From the NCBI RefSeq assembly GCF_002760665.1, contig NZ_PDOB01000010.1, positions 62,001-126,000 of the forward strand: DNA of 64,000 nt. The letters are read 5' to 3'. Within the stretch, counting starts at the first letter, position 1; each line of letters begins with the position of its first letter. The translations under genes and the position numbers were made by a program. Positions 40,323-50,303 of this stretch are shown in pieces. Under the pieces are notes generated by a model. It worked only from the letters and a program-made list of their open reading frames with translations, made no database searches and was not told the DNA's origin. The DNA is from Massilia psychrophila (GTDB taxonomy: Bacteria > Pseudomonadota > Gammaproteobacteria > Burkholderiales > Burkholderiaceae_D).

Positions 40323-40449
40323 TATTAAACTTCCTGGAAAAGTTGCTTGGACAAGATAAGGTTCGTTTTTTTACTTTTACTGTGCAGTACGATTGTCAAG
40401 CAGATTTCTTAAGAATCCCTGAAAGATGCGCCTGAAGTCACAGCCGACT

Positions 40450-40734
40450 TTACAGTTCCGACGGCGCCAAAGCGGTGATGGCAAGGGCATGAATTTCAGT
40501 GTGCATCATATCGTGCACGGAATCATACACGAGTCGATGGCGCATGACGAGCCTGAGGCCTTCGAAGCGGGACGAGACAATTTTCACGCGGAAATGACTA
40601 CCGCCGGAAGCGGCGCCGGCATGGCCGGCATGCAACGCCGACTCGTCCGTCAGCTCGAGCACGCCGGGCGCCAGCGCTGCGTTCAACAGGTCGCGGATGC
40701 GGGCAGCGCGTGAGGATGCGGCGGGCGCGCTCAT
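40450..40734 (-). CDS. bolA: BolA family protein
   Basis: A 94-residue BolA-like protein with the usual fold marks: an N-terminal helix ([16 protein letters not shown]), [20 protein letters not shown], and [15 protein letters not shown] with the conserved invariant His near [12 protein letters not shown]. BolA proteins bind monothiol glutaredoxins and take part in Fe-S or stress responses. The start overlaps the yciB stop by 4 bases. Confidence 0.92.
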   Translation of the reverse strand: MSAPAASSRAARIRDLLNAALAPGVLELTDESALHAGHAGAASGGSHFRVKIVSSRFEGLRLVMRHRLVYDSVHDMMHTEIHALAITALAPSEL

Positions 40735-41363
40735 GCCTCCTCCTCGATGATGTGCTTCGACAGCATCACGGTCTGGCCGACGATAAAGGCGAAAAAGATG
40801 CCGGTGAAGCCAAACAGCTTGAAGCTGACCCAGGCGCTGGTGTTGCCCTTGAAGATGACGAAGGCGACGAACAGGTTCAGCAGGCCCATCAAGAAGAAGA
40901 AGCACATCCATGCGTAGTTCAGGCGCGGCCAGACCGGGTCGGGCAGCTTCATGGTTTTTTCCATTGCAGAGCGCATCAGGTTCTTCTTCATGAACACCTG
41001 GCCGCCCAGCAGCACGAGGGCGAACACCCAGTACAAGATGGTCGGCTTCCACTTGATGAAATTGTCGTCGTGGAAGTAAACGGTGGCGCCGCCCATGATG
41101 CCGATGACGCCGAGCGACATCCACAGCAAGCCGTCGACCTTGCGGCCGCGCACCAGCAGGTAGCCGATCTGCAGCACCGTGGCAACGATGCCGACCACGG
41201 TTGCCAGGATGATCGGGGCCTGCGCCGCCGTCACCGCGCCGCCCGAAATAAGGCCGCTGAAATACTGCGACACCACCCCGTGGGCGGCGTCCTGGTGGCC
41301 TTCGCCCCATTTGAAGACGGCAAAAAACAGGATAACGGGAAACAAGTCGAACAAGAATTTCAT
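40731..41363 (-). CDS. yciB: Inner-membrane septation protein A family
   Basis: A 210-residue integral membrane protein with about five helices. It begins [19 protein letters not shown] and contains the family blocks [60 protein letters not shown] and [20 protein letters not shown]. YciB is required for normal intracellular septation in Shigella and affects envelope integrity. It lies 19 bases after msrB and overlaps bolA. Confidence 0.95.
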   Translation of the reverse strand: MKFLFDLFPVILFFAVFKWGEGHQDAAHGVVSQYFSGLISGGAVTAAQAPIILATVVGIVATVLQIGYLLVRGRKVDGLLWMSLGVIGIMGGATVYFHDDNFIKWKPTILYWVFALVLLGGQVFMKKNLMRSAMEKTMKLPDPVWPRLNYAWMCFFFLMGLLNLFVAFVIFKGNTSAWVSFKLFGFTGIFFAFIVGQTVMLSKHIIEEEA

Positions 41364-41382
41364 GGTCTGTCGTAGGTTAAGG

Positions 41383-41778
41383 CTATTGTGGATCGAAGCG
41401 CAACGACGCCGAATTGATGCAATAACGCAGGCCGGTCGGCGGCGGGCCATCCGGGAACACGTGTCCGAGGTGGGCGTCGCACACTGCGCAAATGATCTCG
41501 GTGCGCAGCATACCATGGGTGCGGTCGGCCTTTTCGATCACATTGGCCGGGTCGAGCGCCGTAAAATAGCTCGGCCAGCCGCAGCCGGAATCGAACTTGG
41601 CGTCGGAGGCGAACAACGGCGTGTTGCAGCACACGCAGGTGTAGATGCCATGCTCGTGGTGGTCCCAGAATTTGCCGGTAAAGGCGCGCTCGGTGGCAGC
41701 CTGACGCGCTACCTGAAACTCCATTGGATCGAGCATGGCGCGCCATTGCTCGTCGGTCTTGCTTACTTTGTCGGTCAT
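41383..41778 (-). CDS. msrB: Peptide methionine-R-sulfoxide reductase
   Basis: A 131-residue MsrB reducing methionine-R-sulfoxide in proteins. Zinc ligands are in [10 protein letters not shown] and [12 protein letters not shown], the fold signature is SGCGWPSYF, and the catalytic Cys is in [10 protein letters not shown] near the C-terminus. No signal peptide. It is 12 bases after selO, so both are probably one operon. Confidence 0.96.
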   Translation of the reverse strand: MTDKVSKTDEQWRAMLDPMEFQVARQAATERAFTGKFWDHHEHGIYTCVCCNTPLFASDAKFDSGCGWPSYFTALDPANVIEKADRTHGMLRTEIICAVCDAHLGHVFPDGPPPTGLRYCINSASLRFDPQ

Positions 41779-41790
41779 GGTATGAGGCTT

Positions 41791-43284
41791 TCAGGAAGAA
41801 CAGCTGACTTCAAGTTCGCTGGCCCAATCGGGCGGCAGCGCGGCGTAGGCTTCGTGCTCGGTCTGTTCGTCGAACGGATGCTCGAGGATGGCGAGCAGCT
41901 TGGCGATTTCGGAAAAATCCTTCTTGTCGGCCTTGTCGATCGCGACCTGGGCCAGGTAATTGCGCAGGATGTATTTGGGGTTGGCGCGGTCCATCTCTGC
42001 CTTGCGGGTGGCGTCAACGCTGTTTTCACGCCGCAGCCGCTGGCGGTATTGCAGCGCCCAGGCGTCGAAGGCTTCGCGCTCGATGAACATGTCGCGCAGC
42101 GCGCGGTCCGGATGGGGCGTGCGCGCGGTGTCGGCCTCGATCGTAAAATTGCCCAGCGCCCGGAAGAAATTGGTGAAGTCGACGTGGCCGGCCTGCATCA
42201 GCTTGAACATGGCGTCGAACAGCAGGCGGTCGTCGTCCTGCGCAGTGGACAGGCCAAGCTTGGCATGCAGCAGGCCGTCCTGGGTCCGCTCGAACTCCGG
42301 CTGGTAGACGCCGAGCGCTTCCTGCGCGGCGTCGACGTCGCCGATCAGCGGCAGCAAGGCCTGGCCCAGCGCGTAGCAGTTCCAGTGACCGACCTGCGGC
42401 TGGTTGGCGTACGAATAGCGGCCGGCCTGGTCGGTGTGGTTGCAGATATGGCCGGCGTCGAACGCTTCCATGAAACCGAACGGGCCGTAATCGATGGTCA
42501 GGCCGAGAATCGACATATTGTCGGTGTTCATCACGCCATGCATGAAGCCGACCGCCTGCCAGTGCGCGACCATGCGGGCGGTGCGCCGCGTCACCTCGGC
42601 CAGCAGCGCCTTGTACGGGTTCGCTTCGGCCGTCAGTTCGGGGTAGAAGGTGGAGATGACGTAGTCGGCCAGCGTGCGCAATTGTTCCGGTTTATCGCGG
42701 TAAAACCAGTGTTCGAATGAGCCGAAGCGTACGAAACTGGGCGCCATGCGGGCCACCACGGCGGCGGACTCGGGCGTTTCGCGCATGATGCGCTGGTCGG
42801 AGCCGGTCACGCTCAACGCGCGGGTGGTCGGGATGCGCAGCGCGTGCATCGCTTCGGAGCACAAAAATTCGCGAATCGACGAGCGCAGCACCGCGCGGCC
42901 GTCGCCCATGCGCGAGTAGGGCGTCAGGCCGGCGCCCTTGAGCTGAAGCTCCATCGGGCCAGCCGGGCCGTTCAGTTCGCCCATCAGGATGGCGCGGCCG
43001 TCGCCAAGCTGGCCGGCCCAGGCGCCGAACTGGTGGCCGGAATACACCGCCGACAGCGGCTGGGAAAGCGCCGGCACGCGATTGCCGCTCAAGAATTCGA
43101 CGAAGTCAGCGCTGGCCAGCTGCGCGGCGTCGAGCCCGACCAGGGCCGCGGCCTTGGCGCTGGCGGCAACGAAATACGGCGCCGGCAGGGGCGTCGGCAT
43201 CAGCCTGGTATAGAAGACGGGCGGCAGCGCGGCGAAGGAGTTGCCCAACCGCAGGTCGTCGATATTGATGATGGTTCCAGTCAA
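41791..43284 (-). CDS. selO: Protein adenylyltransferase SelO (YdiU family)
   Basis: A pseudokinase-fold enzyme transferring AMP to proteins, active in redox stress. The 497-residue protein has [58 protein letters not shown], the active-site [20 protein letters not shown] and the metal-binding DYGPFGF. The end is SELEVSCSS: Cys495 (codon TGT) sits where animal SelO carries selenocysteine. It heads the selO-msrB-yciB-bolA run. Confidence 0.94.
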   Translation of the reverse strand: MTGTIINIDDLRLGNSFAALPPVFYTRLMPTPLPAPYFVAASAKAAALVGLDAAQLASADFVEFLSGNRVPALSQPLSAVYSGHQFGAWAGQLGDGRAILMGELNGPAGPMELQLKGAGLTPYSRMGDGRAVLRSSIREFLCSEAMHALRIPTTRALSVTGSDQRIMRETPESAAVVARMAPSFVRFGSFEHWFYRDKPEQLRTLADYVISTFYPELTAEANPYKALLAEVTRRTARMVAHWQAVGFMHGVMNTDNMSILGLTIDYGPFGFMEAFDAGHICNHTDQAGRYSYANQPQVGHWNCYALGQALLPLIGDVDAAQEALGVYQPEFERTQDGLLHAKLGLSTAQDDDRLLFDAMFKLMQAGHVDFTNFFRALGNFTIEADTARTPHPDRALRDMFIEREAFDAWALQYRQRLRRENSVDATRKAEMDRANPKYILRNYLAQVAIDKADKKDFSEIAKLLAILEHPFDEQTEHEAYAALPPDWASELEVSCSS

Positions 43285-43388
43285 AGTGTGTTGTAGTAAA
43301 TTTCAGTATTTTACCGTGACCGGCGATGTTGGGGGCGCGCGCCTGTCGCCGGTTGGTGCGCCGCAGCATCGAAATGCATTGACGGAAA

Positions 43389-43404
43389 TAGAACGGTCGT
43401 ACGA
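43389..43404. promoter_or_regulatory. Shared palindromic operator, copy 1 (acyl-CoA synthetase promoter)
   Basis: TAGAACGGTCGTACGA lies 63 bases before the acyl-CoA synthetase start. It matches the two other copies at 53494 and 57739 in 11-12 of 12 central positions. The design (ACGGTCGT core with mirrored flanks) is that of a dimeric TetR-type repressor site. Confidence 0.6.
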
Positions 43405-43467
43405 AACTCAGGTTTAAGTTGCCTTGAAATACTGACGAAACAAACTTGAAACAAAACAGGAGAGCCG

Positions 43468-45120
43468 ATGACGTCTTACCCAATGAGTCCAGTAAGAGGG
43501 CAAATGATGGACCAGCCCCTGCTCATTTCCAGCATCATTCAATTCGCCGCCCGCCATTACGGCCAAGTCGAGATCGTCTCGCGCCGCGTCGAGGGCGACA
43601 CGCACCGCTACACCTATGCCGATTGCCACGCGCGCGCGCGCCGCGCCGCCAATGCCTTGGCAGGCCTGGGCGTGCAGATGGGCGATCGCGTCGCCACCCT
43701 GGCGTGGAACGGCTACCGCCACTTGGAACTGTATTACGCCGTGTCCGGCTCGGGCGCGGTGCTGCACACGATCAATCCGCGCCTGCATCCGGAACAGATC
43801 GCCTACATCGTCAACCACGCCGAAGACCAGGTGCTGTTTTTCGATTTGACCTTCCTGCCCCTGATCGAGGCGGTCGCCGCGCATTGCAAGACGGTCAAGG
43901 CGTTCGTGCTGCTGGCCGAGCGCGAGCGCATGCCGCAAGAGAGCGTAATCCCCAACCTGTTGTGCTACGAAGAGCTGCTCGCCGGCAGCTCGGACGATTA
44001 CGAATGGCCGCTGTTCGACGAGAACTCAGCCGCCTCGCTGTGCTATACCTCCGGCACTACCGGCAATCCGAAAGGCGCGCTGTACTCGCACCGGTCCACC
44101 GTGCTGCACTCGTATGGTTCGGCGATGCCCAATGCGCTCAACGTGGCCTCGATCGACACCGTGCTGCCGGTGGTGCCGATGTTCCACGTCAACGCGTGGG
44201 GCTTGCCATATTCGGTCCTGCTGTCGGGCGCCAAGATGGTGTTTCCCGGCGCAGCGCTCGACGGCAAGTCGCTCTACGAGTTGTTCGAAACCGAAAAAGT
44301 CACCTTCTCGGCCGGCGTGCCGACGGTCTGGCTCGGCCTGATCAACTACGTGCTGCAGAACGGCCTGACATTTTCCACCTTTCGCCGCACCGTCATCGGC
44401 GGCTCGGCCTGCCCGCCGGCGATGATGGATACGCTGATCGACAAGCTCGATGTGCAGGTCATCCATGGCTGGGGCATGACTGAAATGTCGCCGCTCGGCA
44501 CCACCGGCGGCTTGCAGGCGAAGCATCTTGCGCTGCCGAAGGACGAACAGCGCAAGATCCTGCAAAAGCAGGGCCACGCCATTTACGGTGTCGACATGAA
44601 GATCGTCGACGACGCCGGCGTCGAACTGCCGTGGGACGGAGCAACTTACGGTCACTTGCTGGTCAAGGGCCCGTGGATCATCGCGCGCTACTTCAAGAAC
44701 GAGGGCGGCGACGTGCTGCAGGACGGCTGGTTCCCGACCGGCGACGTCGCCACCATCGATTCGGACGGCACCATGCAGATCACCGACCGCAGCAAGGATG
44801 TGATCAAGTCGGGCGGCGAATGGATCGGCACCATCGACCTGGAAAACATCGCGATGTCGCACCCGGCGGTGCTGCAGGCGGCCTGCATCGGCATCGCTCA
44901 TCCAAGGTGGGATGAGCGGCCGTTGCTGCTGGTGGTCAGGCGTCCGGGCCAGGAAGTGAACCGCGAAGACTTGCTAAAGTTTTTTGAAGGCAAAATCGCC
45001 AAATTCTGGATGCCGGACGACGTCGCCTTCATCGAGGCCTTGCCGACCGGCGCCACCGGCAAGATCCAGAAGAACAAGCTGCGCGAGCAGTTCAAGGAGT
45101 ACAAGCTGCCGACCGCATAA
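43468..45120 (+). CDS. Acyl-CoA synthetase (medium/long-chain, ANL superfamily)
   Basis: A 550-residue AMP-forming ligase. P-loop motif [18 protein letters not shown]5 motif [14 protein letters not shown]7 [11 protein letters not shown], hinge [15 protein letters not shown] and the C-terminal catalytic lysine in [15 protein letters not shown]. Most similar in style to the fatty acid/3-methylthiopropionate CoA ligase group. ATG 43468 has AGGAGAGCC before it; a Met-Met at 43507 is a weaker alternative. It is followed at 55 bases by a liv transporter, so transport and activation of a branched or aromatic acid are plausible. Confidence 0.9.
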   Translation: MTSYPMSPVRGQMMDQPLLISSIIQFAARHYGQVEIVSRRVEGDTHRYTYADCHARARRAANALAGLGVQMGDRVATLAWNGYRHLELYYAVSGSGAVLHTINPRLHPEQIAYIVNHAEDQVLFFDLTFLPLIEAVAAHCKTVKAFVLLAERERMPQESVIPNLLCYEELLAGSSDDYEWPLFDENSAASLCYTSGTTGNPKGALYSHRSTVLHSYGSAMPNALNVASIDTVLPVVPMFHVNAWGLPYSVLLSGAKMVFPGAALDGKSLYELFETEKVTFSAGVPTVWLGLINYVLQNGLTFSTFRRTVIGGSACPPAMMDTLIDKLDVQVIHGWGMTEMSPLGTTGGLQAKHLALPKDEQRKILQKQGHAIYGVDMKIVDDAGVELPWDGATYGHLLVKGPWIIARYFKNEGGDVLQDGWFPTGDVATIDSDGTMQITDRSKDVIKSGGEWIGTIDLENIAMSHPAVLQAACIGIAHPRWDERPLLLVVRRPGQEVNREDLLKFFEGKIAKFWMPDDVAFIEALPTGATGKIQKNKLREQFKEYKLPTA

Positions 45121-45175
45121 GCTTTTCAGCCGTACCCGCCGTACCCACCAAAACTACAACGAAGGATGGAGACAC

Positions 45176-46420
45176 ATGAAGATGCACATTCGCCCACTGG
45201 CCGCTGCAGTATCGCTTGCTTTGTTCGCCGCGCCATTTGCGGCCCGGGCCGAGACGGTAAAGATCGCTTTCATCGACCCGCTGTCGGGTCCGTTTGCACC
45301 GGTGGGGCAAAACCAGTTGCGCAGTTTCCAGACCATTGCCGACCTGGCGACGCAGCAGAAGTGGGCGGGCGAGCACAAGATCGAGGTGGTCGGTTTCGAT
45401 AACAAGGCTAGTCCTCAGGAGTCGCTGACCCAGTTAAAGGCCGTCATCGACCAAGGTTACCGCTACATTACGCAGGGCAACGGCTCGGGCGTCGGCCTAG
45501 CCCTGCTCGACGCGGTCAACAAGCACAACGAGCGCAATCCGGGCAAGGAGGTAGTGTTTCTGAACTACGCCGCCATCGATCCGGACATGACGAACAGCAA
45601 GTGCAGCTTCTGGCATTTCCGCTTCGACGCCAATTCCGACATGAAAATGGAAGCGCTGACGAGCTACATGGCGCCCAACCAGGACATCAAGAGCGTCTAC
45701 ATCATCGGCCAGAATTATGCCTTCGGCCAGGCGGTGAGCCGGGCCGCGAAGGAGTACCTGAAACGCAAGCGGCCCGATATCAAGATCGCCGGCGACGACC
45801 TGCACCCGATCGCGCAAGTGAAGGATTTCTCGCCCTACATCGCCAAGATCAAGGCGTCGGGGGCCGACACTGTCATCACCGGCAACTGGGGCGCCGACCT
45901 GGCGCTGTTGATCCGCGCCGCCAAGGACGCCGACCTGAAGGCCAATTTCTACACGTACTATGCGGTGACGACCGGGGTGCCGACGGCGATGGGCGCGTCC
46001 GGTGTCGATCGCGTCAAGGTAGTCGGCAACTGGCTGATCAATACCGACGCCTTCAAGGGCAAGGAAATCGTCGAAGGCTACAAGAAGAAATACAACGACG
46101 ACTACTACACCGCCCAGACCCACAGCAGCATCGGCATGCTGGCGCAGGCGATCAAGGCGAGCAAGTCGACCGATCCGGTCAAGGTCGCGTTCGCGATGGA
46201 AGGCGCCAAGTTCACCAGCCTGAACGGCGAAGTGACGATGCAGAAGGTCGACCACCAGTTGCAGCAGGCGCTGTACATCGGCACCTGGAGCAAGGTCAAT
46301 GGCAAGGACGTCAAATACGACCAGGAAAACACCGGCTACGGCTGGAAGATGGAGAAAAAGATCGACGCGTATATGGCCGGGCAGCCGACGTCGTGCCAGA
46401 TGAAACGGCCGGGGGTCTAG
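45176..46420 (+). CDS. livK: ABC transporter substrate-binding protein (branched-chain amino acid type)
   Basis: A periplasmic type I binding protein of 414 residues. Signal peptide MHIRPLAAAVSLALFAAPFA ending at AARA, mature start ETVKIAFIDPLSGPFAPVGQ, and the later NYAFGQAVSRAAKEYLKRK and VITGNWGADLALLIRAA. Ribosome site GAAGGATGGAGACAC. First gene of livKHMGF. True ligand unknown; not necessarily an amino acid given the acyl-CoA synthetase before it. Confidence 0.88.
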   Translation: MKMHIRPLAAAVSLALFAAPFAARAETVKIAFIDPLSGPFAPVGQNQLRSFQTIADLATQQKWAGEHKIEVVGFDNKASPQESLTQLKAVIDQGYRYITQGNGSGVGLALLDAVNKHNERNPGKEVVFLNYAAIDPDMTNSKCSFWHFRFDANSDMKMEALTSYMAPNQDIKSVYIIGQNYAFGQAVSRAAKEYLKRKRPDIKIAGDDLHPIAQVKDFSPYIAKIKASGADTVITGNWGADLALLIRAAKDADLKANFYTYYAVTTGVPTAMGASGVDRVKVVGNWLINTDAFKGKEIVEGYKKKYNDDYYTAQTHSSIGMLAQAIKASKSTDPVKVAFAMEGAKFTSLNGEVTMQKVDHQLQQALYIGTWSKVNGKDVKYDQENTGYGWKMEKKIDAYMAGQPTSCQMKRPGV

Positions 46421-46484
46421 GCCGGCCACGCCGGGCGAGTTTGCGCGGGGCATTTCAGCCCCGATTCTTTCCACTACCTAAAGA

Positions 46485-46564
46485 CCGTCATCCTCGCGAC
46501 TGCGGAGATCGAATTTTCGTCGCTCATCGGCGCAATGAGATTGCCGTCTTCGCGGGCATGACGG
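46485..46564. repeat. REP-like imperfect palindrome between livK and livH
   Basis: CCGTCATCCTCGCGA (46485-46499) is mirrored by TCGCGGGCATGACGG (46550-46564), 13 of 15 positions pairing, enclosing 50 bases. Arms of the form CCGTCATnCCCGCG are common in dispersed extragenic repeats. A smaller GGGGC/GCCCC hairpin sits just before it at 46447-46462. Together they may reduce transcription from livK into livHMGF. Confidence 0.6.
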
Positions 46565-46581
46565 GCATGAGCTGATCACAC

Positions 46582-47526
46582 ATGGAATTCACGCTATTCA
46601 CACTGCTGAACGGCGTCAGTTACGGATTGCTGCTGTTCATGCTCTCGTCCGGGCTGACGCTCATTTTCAGCATGATGGGCGTGCTCAATTTTGCGCACGC
46701 TTCGTTTTACATGCTGGGCGCCTACATCGCCTATACCATCAGTGCCAAGCTCGGCTTCTGGCCGGCGCTGGTGCTCGCGCCCCTGGTGGTCGGCCTGGCC
46801 GGCGCGCTGGTCGAGCGCTACGGCTTGCGGCCGCTGCATAGATTCGGCCACATCCCCGAATTGCTGTTCACCTTCGGCCTGTCTTACCTGATGGTCGAAC
46901 TGGTGCAGCTGGTCTGGGGCCGCGCGGCGGTGGCGTATCCGATCCCGAAAGAACTGGACCGGCCGCTGTTTACGCTGTTCGCCACCAGTTTTCCGATGTA
47001 CCGCGGCTTCATGATGCTGGTCGCGCTGTCGATGCTGGCGGCAATCTGGCTGGTGCTTCAGCGTACCCGCATTGGCCTGGTGATCCAGGCTGCGCTGACG
47101 CATCCCGAGGCGGCCGAGGCGCTCGGCCATAACGTGCCGCGCATCTTCATGTGGGTGTTCGGCGGCGGTTGCGCGCTGGCGGGCCTGGCCGGCGTCATCG
47201 GCGGCAATGCTTTTGTCACCGAGCCGGGCATGGCCGCCACCGTCGGCACCATCATTTTTGTGGTGGTCGTCGTCGGCGGCATGGGCTCGCTGGCTGGCGC
47301 CTTTGTCGCCTCGATCCTGATCGGCGTGCTGCAGACGTTCGCGGTAGCCCTCGATTACTCGATCATGAGCTTGCTGAACTGGGCCGGCGCCGGCATTACC
47401 GCCGCTACCCCGGGCTACAGCCTGTTGACGGTGACGATCGCGCAGAGTGCGGCGATCCTGCCCTTCTTGCTGCTGGTGCTAATCCTGATTTTCCGCCCCA
47501 AGGGCTTGATGGGAACGCGCGAATGA
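46582..47526 (+). CDS. livH: Branched-chain amino acid-type ABC permease LivH
   Basis: A 314-residue inner-membrane permease with about eight helices: LLLFMLSSGLTLIFSMMGVL, NFAHASFYMLGAYIAY, and the conserved Liv loop VVVVGGMGSLAGAFVASILIG before the final helices. Ribosome site weak. Its stop overlaps livM (ATGA). Confidence 0.92.
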   Translation: MEFTLFTLLNGVSYGLLLFMLSSGLTLIFSMMGVLNFAHASFYMLGAYIAYTISAKLGFWPALVLAPLVVGLAGALVERYGLRPLHRFGHIPELLFTFGLSYLMVELVQLVWGRAAVAYPIPKELDRPLFTLFATSFPMYRGFMMLVALSMLAAIWLVLQRTRIGLVIQAALTHPEAAEALGHNVPRIFMWVFGGGCALAGLAGVIGGNAFVTEPGMAATVGTIIFVVVVVGGMGSLAGAFVASILIGVLQTFAVALDYSIMSLLNWAGAGITAATPGYSLLTVTIAQSAAILPFLLLVLILIFRPKGLMGTRE

Positions 47527-48836
47527 AACCGACTCACATAGCCAATCCAAGGCGCCACCGCACGCTGACTTACGCCCCCCTGAATCTGTCGCGCTATCTG
47601 GTCTGGACCTGCTTCGCCCTGGTGCTGCTTGCCGCGCCGCTGGTTTTTTCCAAGGGCGCGGCGCTGTCGATCCTGTGCGTGGTCGGCACCGTGACGATCC
47701 TCGGCCTGTCCTACAACATGCTGCTGGGGCAGGGCGGCATGCTGTCGTTTGGCCACGCCGTGTATTCCGGGCTGGGCGCATTTTTCGCCATCCACACGAT
47801 GAACCAGGTTGGCACCGGCATCCACGTGCCGACCAGCCTGATCCCGCTGGTGGGTGGCGTTGCCGGCATGTTCTTCGGCGTGCTGTTCGGTTACGTCACC
47901 ACGAAAAAATCCGGCACCACCTTCGCCATGATCACGCTGGGCCTGGTCGAACTGGTGTTTGCCGCCTCGTTGATGTTCCCGGGCTTTTTCGGCGGCGAGG
48001 GCGGCGTGACGACCAACCGGGTGATCGGCCAGCCTTTTCTGGGCATCACGTTCGGGCCGCAGATCGAGGTGTACTACCTGATTGCGGCCTGGTTGTTTGC
48101 CAGCACCGTCGCCATGTTCGCATTTACCCAAACGCCACTGGGGCGCATCCTCAACGCCGTGCGCGACAACCCGGAGCGCGTCGAGTTCATCGGCTACGAC
48201 ACACAGTGGGTGCGTTACCTGACCTTGATCCTGTCGGCCTTCTTTGCCGGCGTTTCCGGCGCGCTGGGGGCGATCAATTTCGAGATCGTCAGCGCCGAGA
48301 ACGTCAGCGCGATCCGCTCCGGCGCCATCCTGCTGTTCGTCTTCATCGGCGGCATCGGCTTCTTCTTCGGTCCGTTGGTGGGCGCGGTGGTGGGCGTCTT
48401 TTTCACGGTGATGCTGTCGGAATACACTGCCGCCTGGCAGCTGTACCTGGGCCTGTTCTTCATCGCGGTGGTGCGCTTTGCGCCGGGCGGGCTGTCGAGC
48501 TTGCTGATGCTGTTGCTGCGGGTGGCCAAGTTCGGCAAGTTTTCCCGCCTGTGGAAGCCGCTGCTGGCGGTCGCGATTCCGGCCGTGTTCGGCGTGCTCG
48601 GCCTGGTGTTCGGCACCGAGCTGCTCTACCACCTGACGCTGGAATCGGCCAACGGCAGCGTCACGCGCGTGTTCGGCATGCAGTTCGACACCCACACGGT
48701 GACGCCGTGGCTGGCGGCGACGGTGGTGATGCTGGCCGCGTATGCGAGCTACCGTCGAACCCAACCCGTCTACATGGCCGAATGGGACGAAGTCAATGCC
48801 GAAATCGTTGCACATTTGAAAAGAGGCACCGCATGA
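47523..48836 (+). CDS. livM: Branched-chain amino acid-type ABC permease LivM
   Basis: A 437-residue permease with the LivM marks GLSYNMLLGQGGMLSFGHAV and AVRDNPERVEFIGYDTQWVR. Compared with many LivM proteins it has an extended C-terminus (about 60 residues with a last helix and a soluble tail YMAEWDEVNAEIVAHLK). It overlaps livH and livG by 4 bases each. Confidence 0.92.
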   Translation: MKPTHIANPRRHRTLTYAPLNLSRYLVWTCFALVLLAAPLVFSKGAALSILCVVGTVTILGLSYNMLLGQGGMLSFGHAVYSGLGAFFAIHTMNQVGTGIHVPTSLIPLVGGVAGMFFGVLFGYVTTKKSGTTFAMITLGLVELVFAASLMFPGFFGGEGGVTTNRVIGQPFLGITFGPQIEVYYLIAAWLFASTVAMFAFTQTPLGRILNAVRDNPERVEFIGYDTQWVRYLTLILSAFFAGVSGALGAINFEIVSAENVSAIRSGAILLFVFIGGIGFFFGPLVGAVVGVFFTVMLSEYTAAWQLYLGLFFIAVVRFAPGGLSSLLMLLLRVAKFGKFSRLWKPLLAVAIPAVFGVLGLVFGTELLYHLTLESANGSVTRVFGMQFDTHTVTPWLAATVVMLAAYASYRRTQPVYMAEWDEVNAEIVAHLKRGTA

Positions 48837-49573
48837 ACGCGCTCGAACTTAAGGACGTGCGCAAGAGCTTCGGCAAGTCCGAGATCATCCGTGGCGCCAG
48901 CCTGGCAGTGGCAAAGGGCGAGCGCTGCGCCATCATCGGGCCGAACGGGGCCGGCAAGTCAACCCTGTTCAACCTGGTGTCGGGCCGCTTTCCCGCGACT
49001 GGCGGCGACATCTGCCTGAACGGGCGCAGCGTGGCCGGCCTGCGGCCGTTCGAGATCAACCGGCTCGGGCTGGCGCGCAGTTTTCAGATCAGTAACCTGT
49101 TCGAGAAACTGAGCGTGATCGAAAACCTGCGCTGCGCGGTGCTGTACTCGCTCGGCTACAAGTATTCGTTCTGGCAGCGCCTGGGCGGCTTGCGCGACGC
49201 CCACGAGCGCGCTTTGCAGGTGCTCGAGGAAATCGGCCTGCAGCGCCAGCGCGACGTGCCGGCCGGGGTATTGACGTACGCCGAGCAGCGCGCGCTGGAA
49301 ATCGGTATCACGATTGCCGGCGGCGCCAGCGTGATCCTGCTCGACGAACCGACTGCCGGCATGAGCCGCTCGGAATCGGACGCCGCCGTCGAACTGATCC
49401 GCAAAGTCACGGTCGGCAAGACCCTCATCATGGTCGAGCACGACATGAGCGTCGTGTTCGGCCTGGCCGACCGGATCGCGGTACTCGTCTATGGCGAGGT
49501 GATCGCCTGCGATACGCCGGCCAACATCCGCGCCAACAGCGCGGTGCAGGCCGCCTACCTGGGGGAGCCATGA
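48833..49573 (+). CDS. livG: ABC transporter ATP-binding protein LivG
   Basis: A 246-residue ATPase: Walker A GPNGAGKST, Walker B VILLDEPTAGMS, H-loop MVEHDM. The signature position reads LTYAEQRALEIG, as is usual in LivG proteins instead of LSGGQ. The start overlaps livM and the end overlaps livF, so the set is translationally coupled. Confidence 0.93.
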   Translation: MNALELKDVRKSFGKSEIIRGASLAVAKGERCAIIGPNGAGKSTLFNLVSGRFPATGGDICLNGRSVAGLRPFEINRLGLARSFQISNLFEKLSVIENLRCAVLYSLGYKYSFWQRLGGLRDAHERALQVLEEIGLQRQRDVPAGVLTYAEQRALEIGITIAGGASVILLDEPTAGMSRSESDAAVELIRKVTVGKTLIMVEHDMSVVFGLADRIAVLVYGEVIACDTPANIRANSAVQAAYLGEP

Positions 49574-50286
49574 GCGCGCTGCTGGAACCGTTGTTGGAAA
49601 TAAAGCAACTGAACGCCTGGTATGGCAAGAGCCACATCCTGCACGGGGTCGACCTGCGGGTCGGCCAGGGCGAAATCGTCAGCCTGCTGGGGCGCAACGG
49701 CGTCGGCCGCTCGACGCTGGTAAAAGCGGTGATGGGCCAGGTCAGCGCCACCGGCTCGGTGTGCTTCAAGGGCGGCCAGCTGCTGGGACTGAAGGCGTTC
49801 CAGATCGCCCACAAGGGCGTCGCCTACGTGCCGGAGAACCGCGATATCTTCCCGACCCTGACGGTCGAGCAGAACCTGGTGCTCGGCCAAAAGCGCGCGG
49901 GCGGGGGCGGGCGGTGGACGCTGGCCGACATGTATGGCATGTTTCCGCGACTCGAGGAAAGGCGATCGGCGCCGGCCGGCGTGCTGTCGGGCGGCGAGCA
50001 GCAGATGCTGACCCTGTGCCGCAGTCTGATGGGCGACCCTGACCTGATCATGATCGACGAGCCGACCGAAGGGCTGGCGCCGAAAATCGTCGCGCTGGTA
50101 GCGCAATACCTGCTGGCGCTGAAGGAAAAGGGGGTGTCGGTGCTGCTGGTCGAGCAGAAACTGGCAATCGCCCTCGACATCTCGGCGCGCGTGTATGTGA
50201 TGGGCCATGGCGCCATCGTGTTCGAAGGCACGCCGGCGGCGCTGCGCGCCGATGCGGGCGTGCGCAAGGAGTGGCTGGAGGTATAG
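49570..50286 (+). CDS. livF: ABC transporter ATP-binding protein LivF with variant Walker A
   Basis: A 238-residue ATPase with signature LSGGEQQM, Walker B LIMIDEPTEGLAP and H-loop equivalent LVEQK (Gln in place of His, as usual in LivF). The Walker A motif reads GRNGVGRST (41-49): Arg47 (codon CGC) replaces the normally invariant lysine. LivF proteins of some Burkholderiales share this variant, so the site may be degenerate while LivG drives transport. Last gene of the liv operon. Confidence 0.9.
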   Translation: MSALLEPLLEIKQLNAWYGKSHILHGVDLRVGQGEIVSLLGRNGVGRSTLVKAVMGQVSATGSVCFKGGQLLGLKAFQIAHKGVAYVPENRDIFPTLTVEQNLVLGQKRAGGGGRWTLADMYGMFPRLEERRSAPAGVLSGGEQQMLTLCRSLMGDPDLIMIDEPTEGLAPKIVALVAQYLLALKEKGVSVLLVEQKLAIALDISARVYVMGHGAIVFEGTPAALRADAGVRKEWLEV

Positions 50287-50303
50287 GCTTGCTCACTTTG
50301 CCA

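Noticed and set aside
43414-43938. 174-codon minus-strand ORF over the acyl-CoA synthetase start
   Set aside because: Antisense shadow that also covers the promoter and operator; no ribosome site.
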